DNA of 64,000 nt from MWDV01 sp002070715 (GCA_035411585.1 DAONTI010000018.1:21626-85625), one strand, 5' to 3'; shown: positions 53,141 to 62,765, counted from the first letter of the stretch. Made by a program: numbers and translations. The notes: generated by a model not told the origin, from the sequence alone.

Positions 53141-54298
53141 TCATCGGGAACGGGAGACCAACGTACCATCCGGCTGCAAGGAATAAACGTGACCGGCCCA
53201 GACCACCGTGCGCCGGAAAAAAGCGGCGACACAGGTGAGGCCGCCCACCACATCCACCAGGGGCACCCCCCAAATGCAGCGGGAAAAATCCGGCATCCGC
53301 ACCGCCGGCTGCATCCCCAGCGCCAGCAAGCTCCGGATAAACGCCACCGCCGCCGCCACGCCCCAAGCCCATCCGCGCAGGGGATGAAGCGCCACCAACA
53401 GCAGCGCCCAGAACACCGGGTAGGTGAAAAGCATGCCGATGGATTGCCACCCACGGGCGCGCCAGATCGTTTGCTGCCAGCGCAGCACGCGCCGGAACGC
53501 ATCCCGGAACGACTCCGGCGCCGTGGCGCAATCCAACAGCAACGGCGGCAGCGCCACTCGCAACCCGAGGCCCGAGACGCGGTTGCCCAATTCGTAATCG
53601 TCGGCCAAGTGATTCAGAAACGGCGTGAACCCGCCCAACTGTTCCAAGACCGGGCGGCGGACGGCCATCGTCGCTCCCGACGCCCAATGAATGCCGGTGG
53701 TGCGGTACGCCAGCATCCATTGCGGGAGCGAGTTGAAGTTGAAGTGCAGGGCGACCAGCCGGCCGCCCAACGAAGCGGCAGGCACACCGCGCGGCATGCA
53801 GGTCACACAACCCACGTCCGGCGGCGTGAATCGCGGGACCAAATGCCGCAGGTAATCCGGCGGCAACACCACGTCGGCATCGGAAAAAAACAACAGCTCG
53901 CCATCAGCCTGCTGGCGCAACGCCTCCATGATGCTGGTCTTCCGGTTCGTTCCCCGCACCGGGGCGAAAATCAGGCGGATGTTGTGCCCGGGGAATTGCG
54001 CCTGAAGCTGTGCCGCCAACGCCACCGCCGGATCTTCGCGCCGGATCGTACCGAGTAAAATTTCCAGTTCGCCGGGATAATCCAGCCGGCCCAGCGACGC
54101 GAAAGCGACGGCGGTGATGGCGCTGGCGCCTTCCACCGGTTTCAGGATGCTGACCTTCGGCAACACCACCGGCCACGGCGGCGGCGCCTGGTCCTGAAAG
54201 AAACGGCGGGTGGCCAGGCAGCCGAGCACCTGGGTCGCCAAACTCACGACGAGCAAAATCCCGACCAGCGCCGTCAAGGCATACCCGGCCGCGATCAT
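53141..54298 (-). CDS. hpnI: Glycosyltransferase HpnI (bacteriohopanetetrol glucosamine synthesis)
   Basis: A 385-residue family-2/21 glycosyltransferase. An N-terminal helix (ALTALVGILLVVSLATQVL) precedes VSILKPVEG; the metal-binding FFSDADVVLPPDYL and the third Asp region LADDYELGNRVS follow, then RVLRWQQTIWR, the (Q/R)xxRW motif of ceramide-glucosyltransferase-like enzymes. Two or three helices close it. HpnI adds N-acetylglucosamine to bacteriohopanetetrol. The identity rests on hpnJ and hpnK in the same cluster. Its ATG overlaps the stop of the small transporter gene by 4 bases (ATGA). Confidence 0.85.
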   Translation of the reverse strand: MIAAGYALTALVGILLVVSLATQVLGCLATRRFFQDQAPPPWPVVLPKVSILKPVEGASAITAVAFASLGRLDYPGELEILLGTIRREDPAVALAAQLQAQFPGHNIRLIFAPVRGTNRKTSIMEALRQQADGELLFFSDADVVLPPDYLRHLVPRFTPPDVGCVTCMPRGVPAASLGGRLVALHFNFNSLPQWMLAYRTTGIHWASGATMAVRRPVLEQLGGFTPFLNHLADDYELGNRVSGLGLRVALPPLLLDCATAPESFRDAFRRVLRWQQTIWRARGWQSIGMLFTYPVFWALLLVALHPLRGWAWGVAAAVAFIRSLLALGMQPAVRMPDFSRCIWGVPLVDVVGGLTCVAAFFRRTVVWAGHVYSLQPDGTLVSRSR

Positions 54299-54687
54299 GG
54301 CGTTTTTGCCGGCGTCACCGACAACGCGATAAAGGCGATCCCAACCAGGACGAGAATAATTCCGCCCCAGCGCAGGACCCCCACCGGCTCGGCCAGGAAC
54401 CATCGCCCCAGCAACGCGGTGACCACGTAATTCAATCCGAAAATCGTGACCACCACGCTGGCATCCCATCCCCATTTGAACAGCGTCAACATTCCGAAAA
54501 ACTGCGCCGCCAACAGCACCGTGCCCAGCGGCAGTTGAGGCGACTTGCAAACCGCCAGCAGGCCGGAGGCGCCGGCGGCGGTCAATTCGGCGTACCGCAC
54601 CATGCCAACTTTGAGCAGCAGGTTGCCGCCGGAAAGGCTGAGGATGGACAGGGCGAAAACCCCGATTGAACTCCAGACGGATTTCAT
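54295..54687 (-). CDS. Small 4-TM EamA/SMR-type transporter
   Basis: A 130-residue membrane protein with four hydrophobic segments: SIGVFALSILSLSGGNLLLKVG, LPLGTVLLAAQFFGMLTLFKWGW, VVVTIFGLNYVVTALLGRWFL and WGGIILVLVGIAFIALSV. This is half an EamA domain, as in SMR proteins and in ArnE/ArnF, the flippase subunits for aminoarabinose lipids. It sits between hpnJ (106 bp upstream) and hpnI, with a 4-base overlap onto hpnI. Context suggests transport of a hopanoid-sugar lipid or its precursor; this is inference. Confidence 0.8.
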   Translation of the reverse strand: MKSVWSSIGVFALSILSLSGGNLLLKVGMVRYAELTAAGASGLLAVCKSPQLPLGTVLLAAQFFGMLTLFKWGWDASVVVTIFGLNYVVTALLGRWFLAEPVGVLRWGGIILVLVGIAFIALSVTPAKTP

Positions 54688-54793
54688 GAGGACGACGTTC
54701 GTTGACGGCGCGCGGAAGTCCCGCCGGCAAGCGCGGCCCCGCACTTCCGGTCAAGACGACGCGGGCAGCGGGGCGTATCCCAGCGGCGGCGGT

Positions 54794-56245
54794 TCATGCC
54801 TGGCAGGTGTCCGACGCCAAATCCGCCCGGCGTTGCGCCATGCTGCGGAAGAACTCGTAGCCCTCGCGCAACCGGCGCACGCACACGTCCCGGTCTTCCA
54901 GCATGGTTTTGATGATCCGGAGAATCGGTTTGGGCCTGAGATAATAGCGGCGGTAGAACCGCTCCACACTTTCGAAAATCTCCTCCTTGCTCAACCCCGG
55001 ATATTCGAGCGCGCTCTGCTGGTATCCCCCGCCTTCCACCAGGTGGTTGGGATCCGGCTGGGCGAACCAGCCATTGGCCCGGGCCTGGGCGTACAACTCC
55101 GTGCCGGGATACGGCGCCGCCAGCGAAACCTGCAGGGAAAAGACATCCAGTTCCTGCGCAAACTGGATGGTCTGCTCGATGGTTTCCCGCGTCTCCACCG
55201 GCAAACCGAGGATGAACGTCCCGTGAATCACCACGCCAGCCCGGTGACAATCCCGCGTGAACCGGCGCATGCGTTCGGTGGTCACGCCTTTCTTGATGCG
55301 CCGGAGTATTTCATCGTTGCCGCTTTCATACCCCACGAGGAGCAGGCGCAGGCCGTTGTCTTTGAAACTTTTGATGGTGTCGTAATCCAGGTTCGCCCGG
55401 CTGTTGCAGCTCCAGGTCAACCCGAGCGGTCCCAGCTTGCGGGCGATCTCCCGGGCGCGCGGCAGGTTTGCGGTGAACGTGTCGTCATCGAAAAAGTATT
55501 CGCGCACCTGCGGAAAGAGCCGCTGCATGTAGGCCATTTCATCCGCGACATTTTGCGGCGAGCGCACCCGGTAACGATGCCCGCCGATGGTTTGCGGCCA
55601 GAGACAAAAGGTGCATTGCGCCGGGCACCCACGCCCCGTGTAGAGGCTGATGTAGGGATGCATCAGGTAGCCGATGAAATACTTTTCAATCTGGAGATCG
55701 CGTTTATAGACATCGGCCACCCACGGCAGCGCGTCCATGTCCGCGATCATCTCGCGTTCGGGATTGTGCTGGATGCGGCCGGCGGCATCCTTGTAGGACA
55801 GGCCGGCGATGCCCGCCAGCTCCCGCCCCGACGCCACCTCGGCGCACGTGTAATCGAATTCCTTGCGCCCCACCCAGTCAATGGCCCACGACGCCTGCAA
55901 CGTCTCGGTCGGCAACACCATGGTGTGCGCGCCCACAAAACCGATCTTGGTCGCCGGGTTCTGCGTCTTGATCGCTTCCGCGACCTGGCAATCGTTTTTC
56001 AGCGACGGCGTCGAAGTGTTAATGATGACGTGGTCGTATTCCTTCGCAATGGCGAGGCATTGGGCGAGGTCAATGCCATGCGGCGGACAATCCAACAGAC
56101 GTGAATTGGGCGTGAGCGCGGCCGGTTGCGCGAGCCAGGTGGGAAACCAATAGCTCGTCACTTCGCGCCGCGCCTGGTAGCGGGCGCCCGCGCCGCCGTC
56201 AAACCCTTCATAGGAGGGCGGCGATAGATACAGGGTCTTGCTCAT
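54794..56245 (-). CDS. hpnJ: Hopanoid-associated radical SAM protein HpnJ
   Basis: A 483-residue B12-binding-domain radical SAM enzyme. MSKTLYLSPPSYEGFDGGAGARYQ starts a cobalamin-binding-like N-terminal domain (with DHVIINTSTPSLKND and GAHTMVLP). The iron-sulfur motif is GRGCPAQCTFCLWPQ (CxxxCxxC), followed by YFFDDDTFTANLPRA and FILGLPVETRETIEQTI. HpnJ is known to turn bacteriohopanetetrol glucosamine into the cyclitol ether by ring contraction. It lies between hpnK and the small transporter gene, on the same strand. The frame is open far upstream but only as an antisense artefact of hpnK. Confidence 0.92.
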   Translation of the reverse strand: MSKTLYLSPPSYEGFDGGAGARYQARREVTSYWFPTWLAQPAALTPNSRLLDCPPHGIDLAQCLAIAKEYDHVIINTSTPSLKNDCQVAEAIKTQNPATKIGFVGAHTMVLPTETLQASWAIDWVGRKEFDYTCAEVASGRELAGIAGLSYKDAAGRIQHNPEREMIADMDALPWVADVYKRDLQIEKYFIGYLMHPYISLYTGRGCPAQCTFCLWPQTIGGHRYRVRSPQNVADEMAYMQRLFPQVREYFFDDDTFTANLPRAREIARKLGPLGLTWSCNSRANLDYDTIKSFKDNGLRLLLVGYESGNDEILRRIKKGVTTERMRRFTRDCHRAGVVIHGTFILGLPVETRETIEQTIQFAQELDVFSLQVSLAAPYPGTELYAQARANGWFAQPDPNHLVEGGGYQQSALEYPGLSKEEIFESVERFYRRYYLRPKPILRIIKTMLEDRDVCVRRLREGYEFFRSMAQRRADLASDTCQA

Positions 56246-56310
56246 CGTTATCAACCAGAGGCGACCGGCAGCCCGTTGCTCTCCGGGCACACAGTTCACC
56301 ATCCGCCGCG

Positions 56311-57054
56311 TCAACTGTGCCCGGCGGCGCGCAGGCGGACAAGTTCCGAATGGTGCCGCAACGCCAGCAAGGCCCGCAGATCCGCGTCCGCCGGCCCGCC
56401 CCGGGGATGAAACAAAAATTCGTGCAACCCCGCAGGCAACCCCGCCAACGCGCGCGCCACTTCCTCCGCTTGCATCGCGAAAAGCCGGTCCACGCCCCAC
56501 AACGTGTCCGAGTGCCGCACTTCGTGCCAGCACCGCAACCACGCCCGGGCGGGCCGCCGGACAAGGCGGAGGACGCCCAAGCCGCCCGGGGGAAAAGGTT
56601 GCACGTTGAAACTCCGAATCCAGCCGTTGAACGACCGGGGCACCACGGCGCGCATTTCCCGGGCCAGCACCGGATGAATATGCAGATGATGATGGCCGTT
56701 GATGAACGCGCACGGCAGACCGGTGGCCTGGTATTGTTCCCATTGACAACGGATTTCCCGGCGCACCAAGGCGCGGGCGGACGGCAGGAAAAAAATCGCC
56801 AGCCCCGCCAACCCCGCCGAGCGTCCCCACGGCCAGCGCGCGCGCGTCAGCGGTTGCGAATCGCACGCATGAAAATGCCAGCCGATCTGCAACTGGGGAT
56901 TCCGCCGGGCCACCCCCACGCCGTGCTGGGTGCCGGGCTGGCCGAGCATCAAACAAGCGGCGGTGAGCGCCCCTTCCCGGTGACCGCGCTCGATGGCGAG
57001 ATTCGTCGCCTCGTCCAACCCCAGATCGTCCGCAGTGAATACAATTTTCTTCAC
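56311..57054 (-). CDS. hpnK: Hopanoid-associated deacetylase HpnK (YdjC/ChbG fold)
   Basis: A 247-residue YdjC-like deacetylase. The GTG at 57054 gives VKKIVFTADDLGLDEATN, with the metal-binding Asp pair; QIGWHFHACDSQPL and GHHHLHIHPVLAREM supply the other His ligands. HpnK removes the acetyl group from N-acetylglucosaminyl hopanoid. Gene order hpnK-hpnJ-transporter-hpnI on one strand supports this. It lies 121 bp after proB. An ATG further up would add a Ser/Arg-rich extension with no family support. Confidence 0.88.
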   Translation of the reverse strand: MKKIVFTADDLGLDEATNLAIERGHREGALTAACLMLGQPGTQHGVGVARRNPQLQIGWHFHACDSQPLTRARWPWGRSAGLAGLAIFFLPSARALVRREIRCQWEQYQATGLPCAFINGHHHLHIHPVLAREMRAVVPRSFNGWIRSFNVQPFPPGGLGVLRLVRRPARAWLRCWHEVRHSDTLWGVDRLFAMQAEEVARALAGLPAGLHEFLFHPRGGPADADLRALLALRHHSELVRLRAAGHS

Positions 57055-57175
57055 GGAAAAACGTCGGCGGGATGAAGGCGAGGTTGCGAAAAATAATCCA
57101 CGCGCGCCGGCAACCGCATACCGCGAGCCGGATGGCAAAGAATTGGTTGGTGGACGAACGGAGCCACGCGGCGGG

Positions 57176-58252
57176 TTACAGGATGACCAGATTATCCCGG
57201 TGGATCACTTCGACCCGCTGCAATTTTTTCGCCCGGACTTCGGCGGCGCCGAAATCCACAATGCCGCGGGCGAACTCCGTGCCGTTGCCATCGCAAACCC
57301 GCACCACGTCGCCGGCCGCAAATCCGCCCTCGCACCGGGAGATGCCCGGCGGCAGCAGGCTCTTGCCTTTTTCGCGCAACGCCACCTTGGCGCCCTCGTC
57401 CACAAACAACACGCCTTTGGGATGATGAAAAAACGCGATCCAACGTTTGCGCCCGCGCAACTTGTGCGGTTGCGGCACGAACAACGTGCCCTCGGTCTCG
57501 CCCGCCAGGACCCGCGCCAGCACGTCTTTTTTCCGCCCGGAGGCAATCACCAGGGGAATGCCGGATCGCACGACGATTTTGGCCGCCTGAATTTTCGAAC
57601 GCATGCCGCCCACGGCGGTGGCGCTGTCGGTGCCGCCCGCCAGTTTTTCCAAGGCGCTGTCAATCTTCTCGATGGTCGCGAGCGTCTGGGGGTTTGCTTT
57701 GCCAAAGTTCTCTATCACCCCGTCCACCGTGGTCAAAATCACCAGCAAATCCGCCGGCAGCAACGAAGCCACCAGCGCGGACAGTGTGTCATTGTCGCCG
57801 AACTTGATTTCCGTGAAGGAAACGGCGTCGTTCTCGTTGATGATGGGCACCACCCCGCGGGCGAGCAGGGTGACGAGCGTGTTCCGGGCGTTGAGATGGC
57901 GTTCGTGATGTTCCAAGTCATCGTGGGTCAGCAACACCTGCGCGACGTGCAATCCGTGCTGGGCAAAAAGCTGTTCGTAAATCGCCATGAGCCGGGACTG
58001 GCCAACGGCGGCGCAGGCCTGCAATTCGGCCAGGTCACTGGGCCGTTTCTCGTAACCCAGCGCGCCCATGCCCGCGCCCACCGCGCCGCTGGTGACGAAA
58101 ACCACCTCCCGCCCGGCCCGCCGCAGCCCGGCAAGCTGGGCCACCAACTGTTTCAGTTGTTCGGGGTCCGGTTGTTTGCGGCGGTCCGTCAGCACACCGG
58201 TCCCGACCTTCACCACCAACCGGGAAATATCGTTCAACACTTTGCGTCGCAC
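57176..58252 (-). CDS. proB: Glutamate 5-kinase
   Basis: A 358-residue ProB. The kinase domain has SRLVVKVGTGVLTD, REVVFVTSGAVGAGMGALGY, PIINENDAVSFTEIKFGDNDTLSALVAS and GGMRSKIQAAKIV; a C-terminal PUA domain starts near residue 275 (HPKGVLFVDEGAKVALREKGKSLLPPGI). It phosphorylates glutamate in proline synthesis. proA is not adjacent. It starts the minus-strand run that continues with hpnK. Confidence 0.95.
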   Translation of the reverse strand: MRRKVLNDISRLVVKVGTGVLTDRRKQPDPEQLKQLVAQLAGLRRAGREVVFVTSGAVGAGMGALGYEKRPSDLAELQACAAVGQSRLMAIYEQLFAQHGLHVAQVLLTHDDLEHHERHLNARNTLVTLLARGVVPIINENDAVSFTEIKFGDNDTLSALVASLLPADLLVILTTVDGVIENFGKANPQTLATIEKIDSALEKLAGGTDSATAVGGMRSKIQAAKIVVRSGIPLVIASGRKKDVLARVLAGETEGTLFVPQPHKLRGRKRWIAFFHHPKGVLFVDEGAKVALREKGKSLLPPGISRCEGGFAAGDVVRVCDGNGTEFARGIVDFGAAEVRAKKLQRVEVIHRDNLVIL

Positions 58253-58386
58253 GCCGCGAAGGTATGCGGAAACCTCCGGGGGGAAAACGGAAAAAACGCC
58301 CGCGAAACAGGCGATTCATCCCGCCCTTCCAGACCCGGGGATTGCTTTGAGCTTGATCAGCGTGCGCGACGGGAGAAAATCCCCTC

Positions 58387-59622
58387 ATGCTGTTCCAATC
58401 CGCTCCAACCATCCCATCCCGCATCGTCCGTTGGCGGAACGGGCTGGGTTTGATCCTTCTGGCCACGCTGGGCCCCGCGTTTTTGGTGGGCGCGTCGTCC
58501 GTGCAGATTGACGCAAATTTTCCCGGCGGAAACATCGTCGTCGAACGCATCGAGGGGGACACGGTCTTCCTGCACCAGGATTTGCGGGAAACAGCGGGCG
58601 ACTGGTTTTATTGGTGCTTCCGCGTGCGCGGCGCGGCGGGGCGAACCTTGCAATTCCAGTTTACCAAGTCGCCGGTGATCGGGGCCCGCGGCCCGGCGCA
58701 CAGCCGGGATGGCGGCCGCACCTGGCAATGGCTCGGCACCAACATCGTCACCGGACAATCTTTCACCCATCATTTCCCCGCGGACGCCACCGAAGATTTT
58801 TTCTCCCTGGCCATGCCCTACACCGAACGGAACTGGCGCATTTTCCTGGCGCGGGTGGGCGCCTCGCCCGCCTTGGCGGTGGAAACGCTTTGCCAAAGCC
58901 CGCACGGGCGGGACGTGGAACTGGCGCGCCTCGGGCAAATCCACCGTCCGCCCGCGCATCGCGTGGCCCTCACCGCCCGGCATCACGCGTGCGAAATGAT
59001 GATGAACTACGCGTTGGAAGGCATCATCGAAGCCGTGCTGGCGGAGGATGAAACCGGTCGTTGGCTGCGCGAGCACGTCGAATTTCTGATCGTGCCGTTC
59101 ATGGATAAAGACGGCGTGGAGGAAGGGTTGCAGGGGAAAAACCGGTTGCCGCACGATCCTAATCGCGACTACCAGGGCATGCCGCATTATCCCAGCGTGA
59201 AGGCCCTCAAACAACGGCTGCCCGCGTGGTCCGAACGCAAATTGCGTTTCGCGCTGGACCTGCATTGTCCTTACATCCGCGGCGCCGGCTCGGAACGCAT
59301 TCATTTCGTCGGCAGCCCGTATCCCGTGCAATGGGCGCGGGCGCGCCGGCTCTGCGATTTGCTCGCCCGGGGACAAACCGGGCCGCTGCCCTACTATCCC
59401 GAAGACAACATCCCGTATGGCAAATCCTGGAACACCGTGGCCGAGCCCAAGATGTTTGGACGCTGGGCGGCGGGATTGCCCGGCGTGGATTTTGCCACCA
59501 CGATCGAACTGCCCTACGCCACCGTGCGGGGTGTGGAAGTGAACGCCGCAACCGCCCGCGCCTTCGGCCACGACCTGGCCCGCGCCATGCGCGAGTATCT
59601 GCGGACCCGCCCAACCCGGTAA
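58387..59622 (+). CDS. Exported M14-family zinc carboxypeptidase-like protein
   Basis: A 411-residue protein with a signal peptide (GLGLILLATLGPAFLVGASS). An N-terminal beta domain (40-160) of the cytosolic-carboxypeptidase type, with SRDGGRTWQWLG, precedes the peptidase domain. Zinc ligands are HxxE at 200-203 (TARHHACEMMM) and His293 (ALDLHCPYI); Glu374 in TTIELPY is the catalytic base. VEFLIVPFMDKDGVEEG also fits. The AGBL-like domain order with a signal sequence is common in Verrucomicrobia. It is divergent from proB. Confidence 0.88.
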   Translation: MLFQSAPTIPSRIVRWRNGLGLILLATLGPAFLVGASSVQIDANFPGGNIVVERIEGDTVFLHQDLRETAGDWFYWCFRVRGAAGRTLQFQFTKSPVIGARGPAHSRDGGRTWQWLGTNIVTGQSFTHHFPADATEDFFSLAMPYTERNWRIFLARVGASPALAVETLCQSPHGRDVELARLGQIHRPPAHRVALTARHHACEMMMNYALEGIIEAVLAEDETGRWLREHVEFLIVPFMDKDGVEEGLQGKNRLPHDPNRDYQGMPHYPSVKALKQRLPAWSERKLRFALDLHCPYIRGAGSERIHFVGSPYPVQWARARRLCDLLARGQTGPLPYYPEDNIPYGKSWNTVAEPKMFGRWAAGLPGVDFATTIELPYATVRGVEVNAATARAFGHDLARAMREYLRTRPTR

Positions 59623-59702
59623 CCTCAAGTCCTGACCAACCGGGCTCCCTTCTGACCGCCCGACCGCCGTGCGGCCCCGCCTGCGCGGCAACGAAAAACC
59701 AT

Positions 59703-59849
59703 GGCGGTTTAACTAAAACTGTGGCCGCGACGGGAGCACGGGCTTGAGCCCGCTGCCGCGGGATTTGGCCGGCGGGCATTGAAGCGGCGTCAACGTCGCG
59801 CTCCCCGGCCCAAGGCAAATCGGCCACCGTTTTCGTGGGTTTGCTCTAG
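59703..59849 (+). repeat. Dispersed intergenic repeat, copy 4
   Basis: The copy closest to the split copy 3: GCGGTTTAACTAAAACTGTGG, box A with the near-palindrome ACGGGCTTGAGCCCGC, GGGCATTGAAGCGGCGTCAA, then box C (AAATCGGCCACCGTTTTCG...GTTTGCTCTAG). It has no 72-bp unit. Its last bases give the TAG stop codon of tgt on the minus strand. Confidence 0.88.
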
Positions 59850-60991
59850 CGTTCCAGCTTCGCGGCCTCGCGTTGCGAGAGCACCCGGCGCGTCGGCACG
59901 TAGTTCGCGATGAATTCACGCCGGAACTCGGCAAACGTGCCCTGGGCCAGCGCCGCCCGCACGTCGGCCAGCAGCTTCAAATAGAGGTGCGAATTGTGAA
60001 CGCTCAACATGCGCAGACCGAGGATTTCGTTCACGTTCAACAGATGCCGCAGGTAAGCCCGCGTAAACCGCCGGCAGGCGAAGCAATCGCAGCCCGCCTC
60101 AATCGGCCCGAAGTCCGCCTTGAACGCGCCGCCTTTGAGACTGATGGCGCCCCGGCGGGTGTACGCCGTGCCGTTGCGGGCCACGCGCGTCGGCAGCACG
60201 CAATCGAACATGTCCACCCCCCGGGCGATCAATTCCACCATCTGCGCCGGGGTGCCGAGCCCCATCGCGTACCGCACCTGGCGCGCCGGCAGATGCGGCG
60301 TGGTCATTTCCACCGCCCGCATCATCTCCGGTTCCGGCTCGCCCACGCTCACGCCGCCGATGGCGTAGCCGTCGAATTGCAGCGCCACCAGCGCCTTCGC
60401 GCATTCCTCGCGCAACGCCGCGTTGCTGCCGCCCTGCACGATGCCAAAGACCAGTTGCCCCTCGGCGCGCGGTTGTTCGCGGCATTCGGCGGCCCAGCGG
60501 AGCGTGCGCTCCACCGCCAGGCGTTGCTCCCGGGCGGGCGCGTCGTGCGGCGGACATTCATCAAACGCCATCGCGATGTCCGAGCCGAGCGCGCGTTGAA
60601 TGGCCATGGCTTCCCGCGGCCCCAGAAACAGCGGCGTGCCGTCCAAGTGGGAACGGAACTCGACGCCGTGCGCCTTGATTTTGCGGATTTTCGCAAGGCT
60701 GAAAACCTGGAATCCGCCGCTGTCGGTGAGAATCGGTTTGGGCCAACTGATGAAGCGATGCAACCCGCCGGCGGCGCGGATGATGTCGAGTCCGGGACGA
60801 ATGTTCAGATGATAGGTGTTGCCGAGAATGATCTGCGTCCCCATCTCTTCCAGCTCACGCGGATCCATCGCTTTCACGCTCCCCTGCGTCCCCACCGGCA
60901 TGTACACCGGGGTCTCCACCACCCCGTGGACGGTGGTCAGACGGCCCAACCGGGCTTGGGTTTGGGTGTCGGCCTTGAGCAGTTCAAACAT
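59846..60991 (-). CDS. tgt: Queuine tRNA-ribosyltransferase
   Basis: A 381-residue TGT. VETPVYMPVGTQGSVKAM is the usual N-terminus, PILTDSGGFQVFSL holds the catalytic Asp, and FDCVLPTRVARNGTAYT the nucleophile region. The zinc site is CDCFACRRFTRAYL with the later His in SVHNSHLYL. It swaps guanine 34 for queuosine precursor preQ1 in tRNAs with a GUN anticodon. The TAG stop falls in the end of dispersed-repeat copy 4. It is a single gene on the minus strand. Confidence 0.96.
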   Translation of the reverse strand: MFELLKADTQTQARLGRLTTVHGVVETPVYMPVGTQGSVKAMDPRELEEMGTQIILGNTYHLNIRPGLDIIRAAGGLHRFISWPKPILTDSGGFQVFSLAKIRKIKAHGVEFRSHLDGTPLFLGPREAMAIQRALGSDIAMAFDECPPHDAPAREQRLAVERTLRWAAECREQPRAEGQLVFGIVQGGSNAALREECAKALVALQFDGYAIGGVSVGEPEPEMMRAVEMTTPHLPARQVRYAMGLGTPAQMVELIARGVDMFDCVLPTRVARNGTAYTRRGAISLKGGAFKADFGPIEAGCDCFACRRFTRAYLRHLLNVNEILGLRMLSVHNSHLYLKLLADVRAALAQGTFAEFRREFIANYVPTRRVLSQREAAKLER

Positions 60992-61262
60992 GCGCGGCCA
61001 GTGTACGCAAAGCGGTCCAGGCGCAAAGGCGGAAAAGCGCGCCGGCGCGCTGCCACCAACCCCCGCCCGCGGCCTTCGCGTCGGGAAAAAGCACGGCGTT
61101 CACCGTCATTCCCGTTGATCCGCCGATGATTTTCCCAAGTTAAACTTGCGCGCGCGCCGTTGAACCGCCAGCATCCACTCCGATGAACTACGAGCCTGCC
61201 CGCCCAAAACGGGGGCGCAGCCGCACCGCCGGAGAACCGCCCGCACCATTGTCCCCTCGCTC

Positions 61263-62765
61263 ATGAAAAAAATCATGCTCCTCATGGCCGGTTTATCTTT
61301 CGCCGTGACGCCTTCCCTGCCGGGACAGGCGGCCCCCGCCGAGCCGACGGCGGCCTCGACGGCGTTCACCAGCGCCGACCCCGTGGTGCGCCAGGCGCGT
61401 CAACTGATGGACACCGGCCAATTCAAATCGGCGGAAGATCTGTTGGCGGCACCCGAGCGCGCGGCGGACGCCGCCGCCCGGCAAGCCCGCGTCGAAATGG
61501 CGGAGATCCTCCGCCGCGTGCGGCGGGAATACTCGCTGGATGCGGCCGGTTTGCTCGCCAAGATCCGGAAGAGCGTTCCCGACGCCACCGCGGAAGAAAT
61601 GGAACGCTGGGCCGAACAGAGCCGGGCGCGGTTTCGGATTATTGACGGCCAGAAATTCTATTTCCGACGCGAACCGCAGAACATCTTCCTCTTTTGCGAC
61701 GAGGCGAAAAAACGCCGCGCCCAAGCCGGCAACGCGCCCGGCCCCAAATGGCCGCTGGTGCCGCATCTCGCGGCGGTCGTGGCCGAGGCGGAACGCACCG
61801 GCGCGGCGGAGGTCTTGCCCATCAAACATCGGTTCACCCACACCCTGACGATTCACGCCCCTCATCCGGCGCTGAAACCCGGGGCCCAGGTGCGCGTCTG
61901 GCTGCCTTACCCGCAGGAATACCGCCAGCAGCGCGACGTAAAACTCATCAGCGCCTCTCCGAAACCCCGCTTGATCGCGCCCAACGCGGTGGAAGGCCAT
62001 CCGGTCGGCGGCGGCGCGCAACGCACCATTTACTTCGAGCAAACCGTCCGGGACCCGGCGCAACCGCTCGCGTTCACGGTGGTCGTGGAATACACCTCGT
62101 TCGCCTACCATCCGCACCTGGACCCGCAACAGGTCGCGCCGCTGCCGGCGGACTGGCAGGGGGCGTATCTCGGCGAGCGCCCGCCCCACATCGTGTTTCC
62201 GCCCGCCCTTCGCGAACAGGTTGCCACCCTGATCGGACGGGAAACCAACGCCCTGATCAAAGCGCAAATAATTTTCCGCTGGGTCAGCGAACACATCCCT
62301 TGGAACGCCGAGGATGAGTATGGCATCATCCCCTCGTTCACGCTCAAGGGCTTCACCGCGCGGCGCGGCGACTGCGGCGTGATCAGCTCGGTCTTCATCA
62401 GCATGTGCCGCATCGCGGGCATCCCGGCGCGTTGGCAGAGCGGGTTTGCCACCCGCCCCGGAGAAAATCCGGGAATGCATGATTGGGTGGAGTTTTACCT
62501 TCCCCCCTGGGGATGGTTGCCGGCGGACACCTCGTATGGCGTGCAGGCGTCGGCGGACCCGCGCATCGCGGATTTCTACTGCGGCCACCAGGACAGTTAC
62601 CGGCTCATCGTCAACCGGGATTGGGGGCGGGAACTGTTTCCCCCGAAACACGCCCTCCGCTCCGAGCCGGCGGATTTCCAGCGCGGCGAAGTGGAGGTGG
62701 ATGGCCAAAACCTGTATTTCGACGCCTGGACCACCCGGACGGAAGTCGTGCGGGAACCGCTTTAA
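61263..62765 (+). CDS. Exported transglutaminase-like protein
   Basis: A 500-residue protein with a signal peptide (KKIMLLMAGLSFAVTPSLPGQA). A helical stretch (40-180) rich in Glu, Arg and Ala precedes a beta domain (190-320, FTHTLTIHAPHPALKPGAQVRVWLPYP) and a transglutaminase core: RRGDCGVISSVFISMCRIAGIPARWQSGF (Cys), HDWVEFYLPPWGWLPADTSYG (His and Asp). The family includes cysteine peptidases and transglutaminases; a peptidase role is as likely as cross-linking. Confidence 0.88.
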   Translation: MKKIMLLMAGLSFAVTPSLPGQAAPAEPTAASTAFTSADPVVRQARQLMDTGQFKSAEDLLAAPERAADAAARQARVEMAEILRRVRREYSLDAAGLLAKIRKSVPDATAEEMERWAEQSRARFRIIDGQKFYFRREPQNIFLFCDEAKKRRAQAGNAPGPKWPLVPHLAAVVAEAERTGAAEVLPIKHRFTHTLTIHAPHPALKPGAQVRVWLPYPQEYRQQRDVKLISASPKPRLIAPNAVEGHPVGGGAQRTIYFEQTVRDPAQPLAFTVVVEYTSFAYHPHLDPQQVAPLPADWQGAYLGERPPHIVFPPALREQVATLIGRETNALIKAQIIFRWVSEHIPWNAEDEYGIIPSFTLKGFTARRGDCGVISSVFISMCRIAGIPARWQSGFATRPGENPGMHDWVEFYLPPWGWLPADTSYGVQASADPRIADFYCGHQDSYRLIVNRDWGRELFPPKHALRSEPADFQRGEVEVDGQNLYFDAWTTRTEVVREPL

